A stretch of 30,795 nt of DNA from Thermoplasmata archaeon (GCA_022615805.1 JAKEGO010000007.1:1-30795), one strand, 5' to 3'; positions 6,949 to 14,943 are shown, counted from the stretch's first letter. A program made the numbers and translations. Notes: generated by a model from the letters alone, not told the origin.

Positions 6949-7605
6949 ATGGAGGTCGTGAGGCTCGATGTCTGCGCCTCGACGAACGTCGAGGCGCGGG
7001 GCAGGCCCGTCGGGACGGCGGTCGTCGCCAGATCGCAGACCCGGGGACGCGGCCGCCTTGACCACTGCTGGGAATCCCCGATCGGCGGGCTCTACGTGTC
7101 GCTGGTGATGCCGCCGGCCGAACCGCCGACGCTCTACCAGTTCTGGGCGGCCGTCGTCGTGCACGATGCGGTGAGGGAAGCGGGACTCATCCCCGAGCTG
7201 CGATGGCCCAACGACGTCCTCGTCGACGGAAGGAAGGTCGCTGGCATACTTTCGGAGGCGCTCGATGATCGCGCGATCGTCGGCATCGGCGTGAACGTCA
7301 ACAACGCGATGGAACCCCGCCCCTTCGGAGCGACCTCGATGGCCGAGCGCCTCGGAAGGGCGTACGACATCGAGACGGTCCTTGCGACGATCGTCGACGG
7401 GTTCGTCGACATCCCTCCCGCCGCCGGGGTCATGGACATGTGGCGCGAGCGCGCGTCGATCGCGGGGAAACGGGTCGCCGTCCGGACACTCGCCGGCATG
7501 GTCGATGGTGAGGTCGATGCCGTCGCGGACGACGGCGCGCTCATGGTCCGGACCGAGAGGGGGACGGCGCGGGTCGTGGAGGGCGAGTGTCGCTACATCG
7601 GTTGA
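6949..7605 (+). CDS. birA: Biotin--[acetyl-CoA carboxylase] ligase, compact form
   Basis: This 218-residue protein activates biotin as biotinyl-AMP and attaches it to a lysine of a carboxylase carrier domain. Seen are the biotinyl-AMP loop GRGRLDH (33-39), RWPNDVLVDGRKVAGIL (85-101, with the conserved Lys97), GIGVNVN (112-118) and a C-terminal SH3-like domain. There is no N-terminal helix-turn-helix, so it is an enzyme only and not a repressor. The segment between STNVEA and GTAVVA is about ten residues shorter than usual, removing part of the first helix region. It lies 13 nt after ppdK and probably shares its transcript. ATG at 6949 is the first in-frame ATG that makes sense; the frame upstream is a ppdK shadow. 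Confidence 0.9.
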   Translation: MEVVRLDVCASTNVEARGRPVGTAVVARSQTRGRGRLDHCWESPIGGLYVSLVMPPAEPPTLYQFWAAVVVHDAVREAGLIPELRWPNDVLVDGRKVAGILSEALDDRAIVGIGVNVNNAMEPRPFGATSMAERLGRAYDIETVLATIVDGFVDIPPAAGVMDMWRERASIAGKRVAVRTLAGMVDGEVDAVADDGALMVRTERGTARVVEGECRYIG

Positions 7606-7649
7606 ACCGCGGCTCGCCCGACGGACCGATGTCGGTCGGAGACCGCTAA

Positions 7650-7658
7650 CTTTATCAT
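7650..7658 (+). promoter_or_regulatory. TATA-like element for the 7763-11728 operon
   Basis: CTTTATCAT lies in the 157-bp gap after birA and predicts transcription from near 7680, about 80 nt upstream of the first large gene. This leader is longer than at most promoters here. Confidence 0.45.
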
Positions 7659-7680
7659 CTTGAATATCATGTACATTCGA

Positions 7681-7746
7681 ATGCTCCACAGATCGCCCGT
7701 TGCGAAGTCGCATCAGACGGACGTGGAGGCTCGCGGGATCTCATGA
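7681..7746 (+). CDS. Possible 21-residue leader peptide
   Basis: An ATG at 7681 sits exactly where a transcript from the TATA-like box at 7650 should begin and opens a 21-codon frame ending TGA at 7744-7746, 16 nt before the next gene. The encoded peptide (starting MLHRSPVAK) has no run of one amino acid that would suggest attenuation. It may be a translated leaderless upstream ORF or chance. Confidence 0.25.
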   Translation: MLHRSPVAKSHQTDVEARGIS

Positions 7747-7762
7747 TACTCCCTCAGAGGGG

Positions 7763-9238
7763 ATGCAAATATTGACCCCGGACGAACCGCCGGATAAAGC
7801 TAGGGGCAAGGAGAACGGCGCTTCGAGGTCGAACTGTCAGAATGGGGGCAACGACACCTCGAGGTGCAACGGTAACGCCGCAACGAACGGCAACGGCGCC
7901 TCGAACATGGCGAACGGCCATGCCGCGGCCAATGGCCATTCCCGAGCCAATGGTTTGGCATGGACCAACGGCCACGCCGCATCGAACGGTGAGGTGATGG
8001 TCAACGGCTTCTTCCCGGCCAACGGGCTTGCGAGGACCAACGGTTCTACAGCGATGAACGGCGCGAAGGTCAATGGCTGCGTCGGCACCAACGGCATGGC
8101 GAGGGCCAACGGCAATGGCGCCAACGGATCGTCGGAATCGAACGGGACGCAGGGCGGCATCGGGACGCTGGACATGTTCATTCTCGACGAGGCCACGCCC
8201 TTCATCCCCGCCATCGCTCCGGAGATGGACTTCGAGCGCAAGAGGGCCTCAGACAGGAGCCTGCCCCTCAAGGAGCGTCTCGAGGCCTACGAGGTCATCA
8301 TCGACTCCGAGGTCGGCGACACGAGCATGACGAGGGCGCGGAACATCGAGAGGGAGATCGGCCTCCGTCAGGTATACCTCAAGTTCGAGGGGGGCAACCC
8401 GACCGGGACGCAGAAGGACAGGATCGCCTTCGCGCAGTGCCGCGACGCCCTGAGGAGGGGATACGATGAGATCACCGTAGCGAGCTGCGGCAACTACGGC
8501 TCTGCCCTCGCCCTCGCAGCCGCGCTCGCCGGATTGAGATGCATCGTGTTCATCCCGAAATCGTATCACACCAAGAGGGACGTCGAGATGAACGCCACCG
8601 GCGCCGAGATACGGTTCACGCCCGGGACCTACGAGGATGCCGTCGTCGAATCATCGTTGGAAGCCGACAAGAACAACTACTACGATGCGAACCCGGGAGG
8701 GATAAACACCCAACTGCAGCTCAGCGCGTACGGGTCGATCGCCTACGAGATATACGACGATCTGAGGGACGCGCCGGCCGCCGTCGCGGTCCCCGTCTCC
8801 AACGGGACGACCCTCGCCGGCATCCATCGCGGGTTCCTCTCGCTCTTCCGCAGGGGGAAGACGTCGAGGATCCCGACGATCATCGCGGGCTCATCGTACA
8901 GGAAGAACCCGATCGTCCAGGCCTACATCAGCAACTCGCTCACATGCGAGGACCTGAACAAGGAGACGATCAAGGAGACCGCCGTCAACGAGCCCCTCAT
9001 CAGCTGGCACTCCATCGACGGCGACCTGGCCCTAATGGCGATAAGGGAGAGCCGCGGTTGGGCCGGATACGCCAGCGACAAGAAGCTGATGTCCTATTCG
9101 AGGCTCATACGCGAGAGGGAGGGGCTCAACGTCCTGCCGGCATCGACGGCGGGGCTCATCGCGCTCGTGGACAAGCACAACAAGGAACCCTTCCCCGGGG
9201 ACCGGTACGTCGTCATAATGACCGGGAGGAAGGTCTGA
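7763..9238 (+). CDS. PLP-dependent fold-type II enzyme (threonine synthase-like) with NG-repeat N-terminus
   Basis: This 491-residue protein has two parts. Residues 1-135 are a low-complexity tail with about twenty Asn-Gly dipeptides. Residues about 180-490 form a PLP enzyme of the threonine synthase/cysteine synthase fold: GDTSMTRA, VYLKFEGGNPTGTQKDRIA (Schiff-base lysine Lys218), an SCGNYGSALALAAALAG loop that would bind the substrate carboxylate, and IVFIPKSYHTKRDVEMNATGAEI. The reaction cannot be fixed: threonine synthase itself usually has SFKDRG, so beta-replacement, ammonia-lyase or amino-acid synthase activities are all possible. ATG at 7763 is preferred over an in-frame TTG at 7700. 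It overlaps the next gene as TGATG and heads a three-gene operon. Fold assignment is firm; function is unknown. Confidence 0.85.
   Translation: MQILTPDEPPDKARGKENGASRSNCQNGGNDTSRCNGNAATNGNGASNMANGHAAANGHSRANGLAWTNGHAASNGEVMVNGFFPANGLARTNGSTAMNGAKVNGCVGTNGMARANGNGANGSSESNGTQGGIGTLDMFILDEATPFIPAIAPEMDFERKRASDRSLPLKERLEAYEVIIDSEVGDTSMTRARNIEREIGLRQVYLKFEGGNPTGTQKDRIAFAQCRDALRRGYDEITVASCGNYGSALALAAALAGLRCIVFIPKSYHTKRDVEMNATGAEIRFTPGTYEDAVVESSLEADKNNYYDANPGGINTQLQLSAYGSIAYEIYDDLRDAPAAVAVPVSNGTTLAGIHRGFLSLFRRGKTSRIPTIIAGSSYRKNPIVQAYISNSLTCEDLNKETIKETAVNEPLISWHSIDGDLALMAIRESRGWAGYASDKKLMSYSRLIREREGLNVLPASTAGLIALVDKHNKEPFPGDRYVVIMTGRKV
7868..8146 (+). repeat. Asn-Gly hexapeptide (18-bp) repeat within the PLP enzyme gene
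   Basis: Asn-Gly pairs fall at residues 36, 42, 44, 51, 57, 63, 69, 75, 81, 87, 93, 99, 104, 110, 116, 118, 121 and 127 of the 7763 gene. From 51 to 99 the spacing is exactly six residues nine times running. The residue before Asn is usually small (Ala, Thr, Ser or Val); the other positions vary. Codons for Asn and Gly vary (AAC/AAT, GGC/GGT/GGG), so the pattern looks kept at protein level and not freshly duplicated. Confidence 0.9.
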
Positions 9239-10290
9239 TGTCCGCCGTGAAAAGGGCCTTGATATACTGCGAGGGCCACTTCCGCGATGCGGACGGCAAG
9301 ACAGCGCACGGCCTCGTCCGGCACACGACGCGGTTCGAGGTCACGGGCGTGGTCGACTCGACCTCCCCAGAAGGGGACGCCGGCATCATCCTCGATGGCG
9401 TGCATCGCGGGATACCCCTGTACCGCGACCTGTCGGTCGCGCTCGAGGACTCCAGTTCCGAGGTCTTCGTCAACGGGGCGGCGTTCTCGGGGGGTGCCCT
9501 GCCGTCAGGATACCGGGATGCCATCGCGACCGCCATGGCCAAGGGCCTCGACGTCGTCTCGGGGCTCCACCAGTACGTTTCGGACGACCGTGAGCTGTCG
9601 AGGATCGCGGAGAAGAACGGCTGCGACATCGTGGACGTCAGGAAGATGTTCTCGGGCCTCAAGCGCTTCTACACGGGGGAGGTCGGCGACCTCCCGTCGA
9701 CGAGGATAGCGATGCTCGGGACCGACTCGGCCATCGGGAAGAGGACGACCGCCGTGCTGCTCGTCGAGGAGCTCCGGAGGAGGGGGCGCTCCGCGGACAT
9801 GATCTTCACGGGCCAGACGGGGTGGATGCAGGGGTGGCCCCACGGCATCGTCCTGGACGCCATGGTGAACGACTTCATCTCCGGAGGCCTAGAGGGCGCG
9901 ATGCTCGACTCGTGGAGGGACGAGTCGCCGGAGTTCATGATCATCGAGGGGCAGGGAAGCCTGGTCCACCCGTTCTTCCCGGGGGGTTACGAGATCCTCG
10001 CGGCAGGACGGGTGCACGGGTTCATCCTGCAGGACGCCCCGGGAAGGAAACACCTCGACGGTTTCCCTGAATTCCCGATGCCGGACCCCGGACGGGTCGT
10101 GGATATCGCACGCCTGATGTGCGAACGACCGCTGATAGGCATCAGCATCAACCCCGAAGGGCTCACAGCGCACGGCATGAACAAGGCCTGCGCGGGATTG
10201 GGAAAGAGGTTCGGGGTCCCCGTCGAGGACCCCGTTGGTGGCGGCGCCACCCTCCTGGCGGATGCCGTGGAGAGAACCAGGGATGGTTGA
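9238..10290 (+). CDS. DUF1611 family P-loop protein (DgcN-like)
   Basis: This 350-residue protein matches the DUF1611 family: an N-terminal Rossmann-like part (1-150), a Walker A-type loop GTDSAIGKRTTA (161-172), then FTGQTGWMQGW, DAMVNDFISGGLEG and IIEGQGSLVHPFFPGG, the usual core motifs. Bacterial DgcN in this family has been described as a D-glutamate N-acyltransferase acting with a dipeptide-epimerase-like partner; whether this archaeal member does the same is unknown. It could also be a kinase- or ligase-like enzyme on an amino acid. The ATG overlaps the upstream PLP enzyme stop (TGATG), and its own end overlaps the PP-loop gene by 8 nt, so the three proteins are made together. Its pairing with a MurL-like protein makes an amino-acid substrate such as D-glutamate attractive. 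Confidence 0.85.
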   Translation: MSAVKRALIYCEGHFRDADGKTAHGLVRHTTRFEVTGVVDSTSPEGDAGIILDGVHRGIPLYRDLSVALEDSSSEVFVNGAAFSGGALPSGYRDAIATAMAKGLDVVSGLHQYVSDDRELSRIAEKNGCDIVDVRKMFSGLKRFYTGEVGDLPSTRIAMLGTDSAIGKRTTAVLLVEELRRRGRSADMIFTGQTGWMQGWPHGIVLDAMVNDFISGGLEGAMLDSWRDESPEFMIIEGQGSLVHPFFPGGYEILAAGRVHGFILQDAPGRKHLDGFPEFPMPDPGRVVDIARLMCERPLIGISINPEGLTAHGMNKACAGLGKRFGVPVEDPVGGGATLLADAVERTRDG

Positions 10291-11728
10291 TACACTGGAC
10301 CTTGCATGCTTCTCCGAGATCGAGGTGGGCGAGCCGACCATAATGAAGGAGAGTGTGACGGCTCGCATCAGGACCGTCGGGGACAACGGTGGCTCGGGCG
10401 ATTTCGACCTGCACTGGCGATATGCGGAGCCGATGCGCGAGGCCGACCTGCCGCTTCTGAGGATGGCGGCGCTGACGCCGGTCGTGAATTACGGTCCATT
10501 CACCAGGCGGATAAGGACGGACTTCCCGCTCTCCGAGGCCGACACCGCCCTCGTCAGCGACATGATCGGCAACTTCGGGAGGGACATCTTCGTCAACAAC
10601 GTCCTGACGGAACGGCAGGAGTTCATCCTCCCGAGGTACCTGGAAGGGATTGATACGGCAGGTCCGGACGACGTCCCGGACATGGCCACGCTCGTTCCAT
10701 CATCGGTCCCTCCCGACGAGCCGATATCGGCCGCTTTCGATCACAACGCCTGCGGCATCCTTTCCAGCAGCGGGAAGGAGAGCCTCCTGACCTACGGCCT
10801 CCTGAAGGAGCTCGGCGCCGACGTCCACCCCGTCTACGTGAACGAGAGCGGCGGGCACTGGAGGACCGCCATGACCGCGTTCCGGTGGCATGCCGACAAC
10901 GAGCCGAACGTCAGCCGGGTGTGGACCAACGTGGACCGGTTCTACACGTTCATGCTGGACAGGATGCGCATCATCAGGAGGGACCACCGCAAGGTCAGGT
11001 CGGATGCCTATCCGATCAGGCTCTGCATCTTCCCGGTCTACATCTTCCTCCTGCTGCCCCTCTTCTCGAGGCGGCGGATCGCCAACCTCCTCATGGGGAA
11101 CGAGTTCGACGACGTGCGCGAGACGCCGGTGTTCCGGGGGATCGAGCACTCGCACGGCATCCACGACCAGTGGCAGGTGTTCGACCTGCGCATGGAGAGA
11201 TGGTATGCGAAGAGGATGCCCGGGATGAGGCAGTGGAGCGCGCTCCGTCCCATCACCGGCCTCGTCGTCGAGCGCATACTCGTCAACCGCTACCCCGAGC
11301 TCGCGAGGCTCCAGCGGTCGTGCCCCTCCTGCCATTTCGAGGACGGCAGGCTGGTCCAGTGCGGCCGATGTTCGAAATGCCTCGGTATCCTCCTCTACAT
11401 CGCGGCCAACGGAGCGGACCCCACGCTCATGGGGTTCAGGGGGTCCGACGTCCCGAAAGTCGCGAAGAGGCTCGTCAGGACGCCGTACAGGCTAGACCCC
11501 GACGAGGAGCTCCACGCCCGTTACCTTGCGGCGGCCAGGATCACCGGCCTCGACGGCGAGTCGAGGCCGCACGTCGAGTCGATCCACCTCCACCCGACGA
11601 TGGGGGACATGAGCATGGTCCCGACCCGATTCCGCGAGCCGATCCTCGACATCCTCGAGGAGTACACCGAGGGATACACGACCCTCGACGGAGGGGAATG
11701 GGTGCCGGCCGCCCGCCCGACCCTATGA
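10283..11728 (+). CDS. PP-loop ATPase with Cys-rich motif, MurL-like
   Basis: This 481-residue protein has a PP-loop nucleotide site SSSGKES (161-167), a form of SGGKDS, so it should adenylate a substrate with ATP. Other visible marks are MGNEFDD (271-277), SALRPITGLVVERIL (319-333) and a cysteine cluster, CPSC (347-350) then CGRCSKC (360-366), which may bind zinc. This order resembles, as I recall it, MurL, the bacterial enzyme that epimerises the terminal L-Glu of UDP-MurNAc-L-Ala-L-Glu through an acyl-adenylate. That match is from memory and moderate; a different PP-loop amidotransferase or ligase is possible. The ATG at 10283 overlaps the DUF1611 gene by 8 nt. The gene is last in its operon and overlaps the convergent GNAT gene by 6 bp. 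Confidence 0.75.
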   Translation: MVDTLDLACFSEIEVGEPTIMKESVTARIRTVGDNGGSGDFDLHWRYAEPMREADLPLLRMAALTPVVNYGPFTRRIRTDFPLSEADTALVSDMIGNFGRDIFVNNVLTERQEFILPRYLEGIDTAGPDDVPDMATLVPSSVPPDEPISAAFDHNACGILSSSGKESLLTYGLLKELGADVHPVYVNESGGHWRTAMTAFRWHADNEPNVSRVWTNVDRFYTFMLDRMRIIRRDHRKVRSDAYPIRLCIFPVYIFLLLPLFSRRRIANLLMGNEFDDVRETPVFRGIEHSHGIHDQWQVFDLRMERWYAKRMPGMRQWSALRPITGLVVERILVNRYPELARLQRSCPSCHFEDGRLVQCGRCSKCLGILLYIAANGADPTLMGFRGSDVPKVAKRLVRTPYRLDPDEELHARYLAAARITGLDGESRPHVESIHLHPTMGDMSMVPTRFREPILDILEEYTEGYTTLDGGEWVPAARPTL

Positions 11729-12193
11729 CAGGACCTTGTCCATCCTTATAGCGTGGCGCGTGCCGTGGTGTTCGTAAAGGTAGAAATCCACGAGGCGCTC
11801 CACGGACCGGTATCCGGCCTCCGAGTACATCCTTATGGCCGCGCCGTTCCCCTCGGAGACCTCCACCCTGAGGACATGGTCCCCGCGGCAGCGGCAGAGG
11901 CCCTCGGCGGACGCGAGGAGGGCCGCTCCGATCCCTCGCCCGCGCCATCCCGGATGGACGGCGATGGATTCCAGGCCAGAGGTCCCGGAGCCGCTCCTGT
12001 GGAGGACGATCGCGTACCCGCGGACGGCGCCGTCGTGGAGGGCCACACGGGAGGAACCGTGGGCCTTGAGGAGAAGGTATCTCATCTGCCTCCTCGAGTA
12101 TGCGGTCGGGCCCGGGAACGCCTTCCTCTCGATCTCGCAGATCGCATCGAGGTCCTCAGCGCGAGCCTCCCTGATGCTGGTTCCCGGTGTCAC
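11723..12193 (-). CDS. GNAT N-acetyltransferase (RimI-like)
   Basis: This 156-residue GNAT protein transfers an acetyl group from acetyl-CoA, probably to a protein N-terminus or a small amine. The acetyl-CoA loop HPGWRGRGIGAALL carries the R/QxxGxG/A motif, preceded by the strand SGLESIAV and followed by LRVEVSEGNGAAIRMYSEAGY, typical of RimI. The frame is open to a GTG at 12232, but a TATA box at 12215-12223 lies inside that extension and places transcription start at the GTG at 12193, so I chose the shorter form. The gene's 3' end overlaps the PP-loop gene by 6 bp on the other strand. A RimI-type ribosomal or general N-terminal acetyltransferase is likely; substrate unknown. Confidence 0.8.
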   Translation of the reverse strand: MTPGTSIREARAEDLDAICEIERKAFPGPTAYSRRQMRYLLLKAHGSSRVALHDGAVRGYAIVLHRSGSGTSGLESIAVHPGWRGRGIGAALLASAEGLCRCRGDHVLRVEVSEGNGAAIRMYSEAGYRSVERLVDFYLYEHHGTRHAIRMDKVLS

Positions 12194-12214
12194 CGCCCGA
12201 GATAGGGCGGCGGG

Positions 12215-12223
12215 TAATAAAAT
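12215..12223 (-). promoter_or_regulatory. TATA box for the GNAT gene
   Basis: On the minus strand the sequence ATTTTATTA is centred about 26 bp upstream of the GTG at 12193, implying a leaderless mRNA. Confidence 0.5.
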
Positions 12224-12262
12224 CTTCTTCACGTCCAGCGGGCGGACCGGGTCGCCACGCGA

Positions 12263-13609
12263 TCAACGGCGCGGCCCCGGCCCGGGGCGGGCGACGCCCC
12301 CGCGGCCGATGCCCCTCGCCTTCAGTTCTATCGCCTTCCTCCCCACGGCCTCGACGTGCTCCCGCGCGATGGCCCTGAAGGCCTCGACCCCGTCCCTGCG
12401 CTCCTCCGAGATGTCCTTCGCTTCCGCGGGGTCGGCGTCGAGGTCGTAGAGCTCGGTGCGGCCGGTCGCCATGTTCCATATGAACTTCCTGTTCATCGTC
12501 CTGACCGCGACGCGGCGTTCGCCCCGCGCCCTCGACTCGGCGATGATGGCGGCCCTCGACCCGTCGATGGGGCGGCCCGCCATCTCGGCGGGGGGCTCCA
12601 AGCCGGCGAGTGCGAGGAGCGTGGGCGCGAGGTCGACCTGGCCGACGAGGTCGTCGCTCGTGCCCAGCGGGCCGCTCTTGAGGATCAGCGGCACGTGCAG
12701 CAGTTCATCGTAGAATATCCCGGTGTCGTGCTTGAGGGAGCCGTGCTCCATGAACTGCTCGCCGTGGTCGGCCGTCAGCGCGATGACGCTGTCCTCGTAC
12801 AGCCCGCGTTTTCGGAGTGCCCCGACGAACGCCCCCAGGTGGTCGTCGAAGGCCCTCAGCTGGGCGTCGTACATCGCGATGACGTCGCCGACGTCGCGGA
12901 CCAGGTCGGCGCGCCACTCGAACACGGCGCGGTTGAGCCGCGTCATCCTCCTGCGCGAGATGCGACGCCCGGTGAGCTCCCGGAGGAGTTCCGGGGATGG
13001 GAGGTACGGGACGTGGACGTCCATGTAGTGCACGAAGAGGAAGAACGGCTCCGGAGCGCCGTCGAGGAAGGCCTCGACGCGGCGGTTGATCTCGCCGGCC
13101 GGGACCCGTGCGACGCGCTGGGGGAGCACGAGGTCCCGCACCGCCATCAGACCCCGGTAGATGCGGGGATGGCCGAATCTGAGCCTCTTCTTCAGCCGTT
13201 TGTGGAGCGGCCGCCGTCGGTGAGCCTCGCCGACGTCGAGGGAGTCGAAGTATGTGGCGAACCCGCGGTCGTAGCCGAACCTGGACGATATCAGGGGATT
13301 GCAGTGGAACCCCGCCGTGTGGTAGCCCCGCTCCGCGAAGGCGGCCGGAAGGTAGGGGAAGTGCGCCGGGAGGGGAGGGTTGTACGGGGGCTCGTCCAGC
13401 CATACGTCTGCCGTCCCGGGATAGACGCCCGTCAGCAGTGTGACGAAGGAGTTCCCTGTGTCGGACCCGTGGCTGAATGCCCGCCGGTACAGCATCCCGT
13501 CCGCGGCGAGCGCGTCGATGGAGGGGGTCGTCATGCGCCCGTAGCCCATGCAGGAGAGGCGGTCGGCGCGGAGCGAATCCACGGTGACTAGCACCACGTT
13601 CCTCGGCAT
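12263..13609 (-). CDS. Sulfatase-fold (alkaline phosphatase superfamily) hydrolase
   Basis: This 448-residue protein begins with the metal-binding strand NVVLVTVDSLRADRLSCMGY (Asp11) and carries TPSIDALAADGMLYRRAF, then DTGNSFVTLLTG at the nucleophile position, FVHYMDVHVPYLP, and TADHGEQFMEHG, the second metal site. The fold covers sulfatases, phosphatases and phosphotransferases. Aligning to CxPSRxSLLTG places Thr51 where formylglycine-type sulfatases have Cys or Ser, so a phosphate or phosphodiester substrate is more likely than a sulfate ester. There is no signal peptide or membrane segment, so it appears cytoplasmic. A TATA-like element lies about 30 bp upstream of the ATG. Fold is certain; substrate is not. 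Confidence 0.85.
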   Translation of the reverse strand: MPRNVVLVTVDSLRADRLSCMGYGRMTTPSIDALAADGMLYRRAFSHGSDTGNSFVTLLTGVYPGTADVWLDEPPYNPPLPAHFPYLPAAFAERGYHTAGFHCNPLISSRFGYDRGFATYFDSLDVGEAHRRRPLHKRLKKRLRFGHPRIYRGLMAVRDLVLPQRVARVPAGEINRRVEAFLDGAPEPFFLFVHYMDVHVPYLPSPELLRELTGRRISRRRMTRLNRAVFEWRADLVRDVGDVIAMYDAQLRAFDDHLGAFVGALRKRGLYEDSVIALTADHGEQFMEHGSLKHDTGIFYDELLHVPLILKSGPLGTSDDLVGQVDLAPTLLALAGLEPPAEMAGRPIDGSRAAIIAESRARGERRVAVRTMNRKFIWNMATGRTELYDLDADPAEAKDISEERRDGVEAFRAIAREHVEAVGRKAIELKARGIGRGGVARPGPGPRR

Positions 13610-13634
13610 CGGAGCGGCGTTAGGTATTGTGCGG

Positions 13635-13643
13635 TCTAAAAGG
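13635..13643 (-). promoter_or_regulatory. TATA-like element for the sulfatase-fold gene
   Basis: CCTTTTAGA on the minus strand is centred about 30 bp upstream of the ATG at 13609. It shares a 143-bp divergent intergenic region with the geranylgeranyl reductase promoter. Confidence 0.4.
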
Positions 13644-13721
13644 TTCCCATGGCGATGGACGACCGTCCGGTGCAGACCCCTGATGAGGTGCGTCGCATCG
13701 GGCGCCGCGCGCGGTGCGAAC

Positions 13722-13730
13722 GTTTAATAT
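13722..13730 (+). promoter_or_regulatory. TATA box for geranylgeranyl reductase
   Basis: GTTTAATAT is centred 27 bp upstream of the ATG at 13753, predicting a leaderless transcript and favouring that start over an in-frame upstream start at 13714. Confidence 0.6.
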
Positions 13731-13752
13731 CCCCCCGGGACATCCAATCAAG

Positions 13753-14943
13753 ATGGAGGACTACGACGTCGTCGTGGTGGGGGGTGGGCCCGCGGGATGC
13801 CGCCTGGCCGAGGGCACCGCCGAACGCGGCCACCGGACGGTCGTCCTAGAGGAACACCCCGAGATAGGGGTGCCGGTGCAGTGCGCGGGGCTCGTCAGCC
13901 CCCGCACCGTCCGCAAGCTGATGCCGCCCGCCAGCGTCGTTCTCGCCGAGATGCGGGGGGCCGACGTTATCGGCCCGAGCGTCGGGTTCTCGTTCAAGTC
14001 CACCGAGGTCCGCGCCTTCGTGATAGACAGGGCCGCCTTCGACGCATTCGCGGCCGAGCGGGCACGGCGGGCGGGCGCGGAGATACGCCTCGAAGCCCGC
14101 GTCGACGGCGTCAAGGGGGGCGAGGTCATGGTCGGGGGAGAGCGGTTGTGCGGCTCCGTCGTGGTAGGGGCCGATGGGCCCTCGTCCATCGTGCGCGCAT
14201 CGATGGGACTCGACGGGCCGAGGTACATATTCCCCAGCGTGCAGCAGGACATGTCCGACTGGACGGGCGCCAGGGACCGGGTCGCGATAATAGCGGACCA
14301 GGATGTGGCGCCTGGCTTCTTCGCCTGGGCCATCCCCACGGGGAGCGGGGCGCGCGTCGGCACCGCCGTCGCGCCCGGTACGATCCCGGCCATCGAGAGC
14401 CTCGAGAGGGCGATCGCGCGGTTCCAGGGGTCGGGACACCTCGGCTCGGGCGACGGCCTCGGTCTCGTGGGCGGCGCGATACCGATAGGCCCCCTGAGGA
14501 GGGTGAGCGTCGGCGGTACGCTGCTCGTCGGGGACGCCGCGGGTCAGGTGAAGCCCCTTTCCGGGGGCGGCCTATTCCCGGGCCTGTCCGGCGCGGAGAT
14601 CGCGGTCGAGGCCATCGACGGCGCCCTGAAGGAGGAGGCGCCCCTGAGGGAGTACGACCGCATCTGGAAGAGAGACCACCTGGGGGAGCTCACCTTCGGC
14701 CTAAGGGTCAGGGAGTCGTACATGGGGCTCGGCAACGACGACATCGACAGGATATTCGGGATCATGGCCAGGGAGGAGGTGGGGGAGGCGATCGCCCTCA
14801 ACGGCGACATCGACCACCCCTCGATGCTCTCTGGGCCGCTGGTCAAAGCCGCGCCCGACATAGTCGGCGAGGTCGCGAAGACGATCCTCGGAGACGCCCT
14901 CGGCTCCCTGATGAGGAGGCTTGGCCTCAAGGGCGAGAACTGA
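13753..14943 (+). CDS. Geranylgeranyl reductase family FAD enzyme
   Basis: This 396-residue flavoprotein belongs to the family that saturates geranylgeranyl chains of archaeal membrane lipids. It opens with the FAD-binding fold DVVVVGGGPAGCRLAE, followed by a GVPVQCAGLVSP loop with a conserved-type cysteine, the FFAWAIPTG motif of the substrate cavity, and VGDAAGQVKPLSGGGLFPGLSGA, the second FAD motif. Length is typical (about 390-400). It has its own promoter and is convergent with DUF424-mcm. The likely role is reduction of archaeal ether-lipid isoprenoid chains; the prenyl synthase at 29561 would provide the precursor. Other members reduce menaquinone or other prenyl chains, so the exact substrate is not proven. 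Confidence 0.9.
   Translation: MEDYDVVVVGGGPAGCRLAEGTAERGHRTVVLEEHPEIGVPVQCAGLVSPRTVRKLMPPASVVLAEMRGADVIGPSVGFSFKSTEVRAFVIDRAAFDAFAAERARRAGAEIRLEARVDGVKGGEVMVGGERLCGSVVVGADGPSSIVRASMGLDGPRYIFPSVQQDMSDWTGARDRVAIIADQDVAPGFFAWAIPTGSGARVGTAVAPGTIPAIESLERAIARFQGSGHLGSGDGLGLVGGAIPIGPLRRVSVGGTLLVGDAAGQVKPLSGGGLFPGLSGAEIAVEAIDGALKEEAPLREYDRIWKRDHLGELTFGLRVRESYMGLGNDDIDRIFGIMAREEVGEAIALNGDIDHPSMLSGPLVKAAPDIVGEVAKTILGDALGSLMRRLGLKGEN

Noticed and set aside
7868..8146. CRISPR or satellite repeat
   Set aside because: The 18-bp periodicity is in frame and encodes varied hexapeptides; there are no constant repeats with unique spacers.
7763..8146. Left-handed beta-helix (bacterial hexapeptide transferase) repeat
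   Set aside because: Those repeats carry a Leu/Ile/Val at the first position; here that place is Asn and no aliphatic ladder is present.
12356..13591. A 411-residue open frame on the plus strand
   Set aside because: It is antisense to the sulfatase-fold gene, which has clear motifs; its composition (Val, Glu, Arg, Asp rich) is that of high-GC shadow translation.
12263..13609. Formylglycine-dependent sulfatase
   Set aside because: The nucleophile position is Thr, not Cys or Ser.
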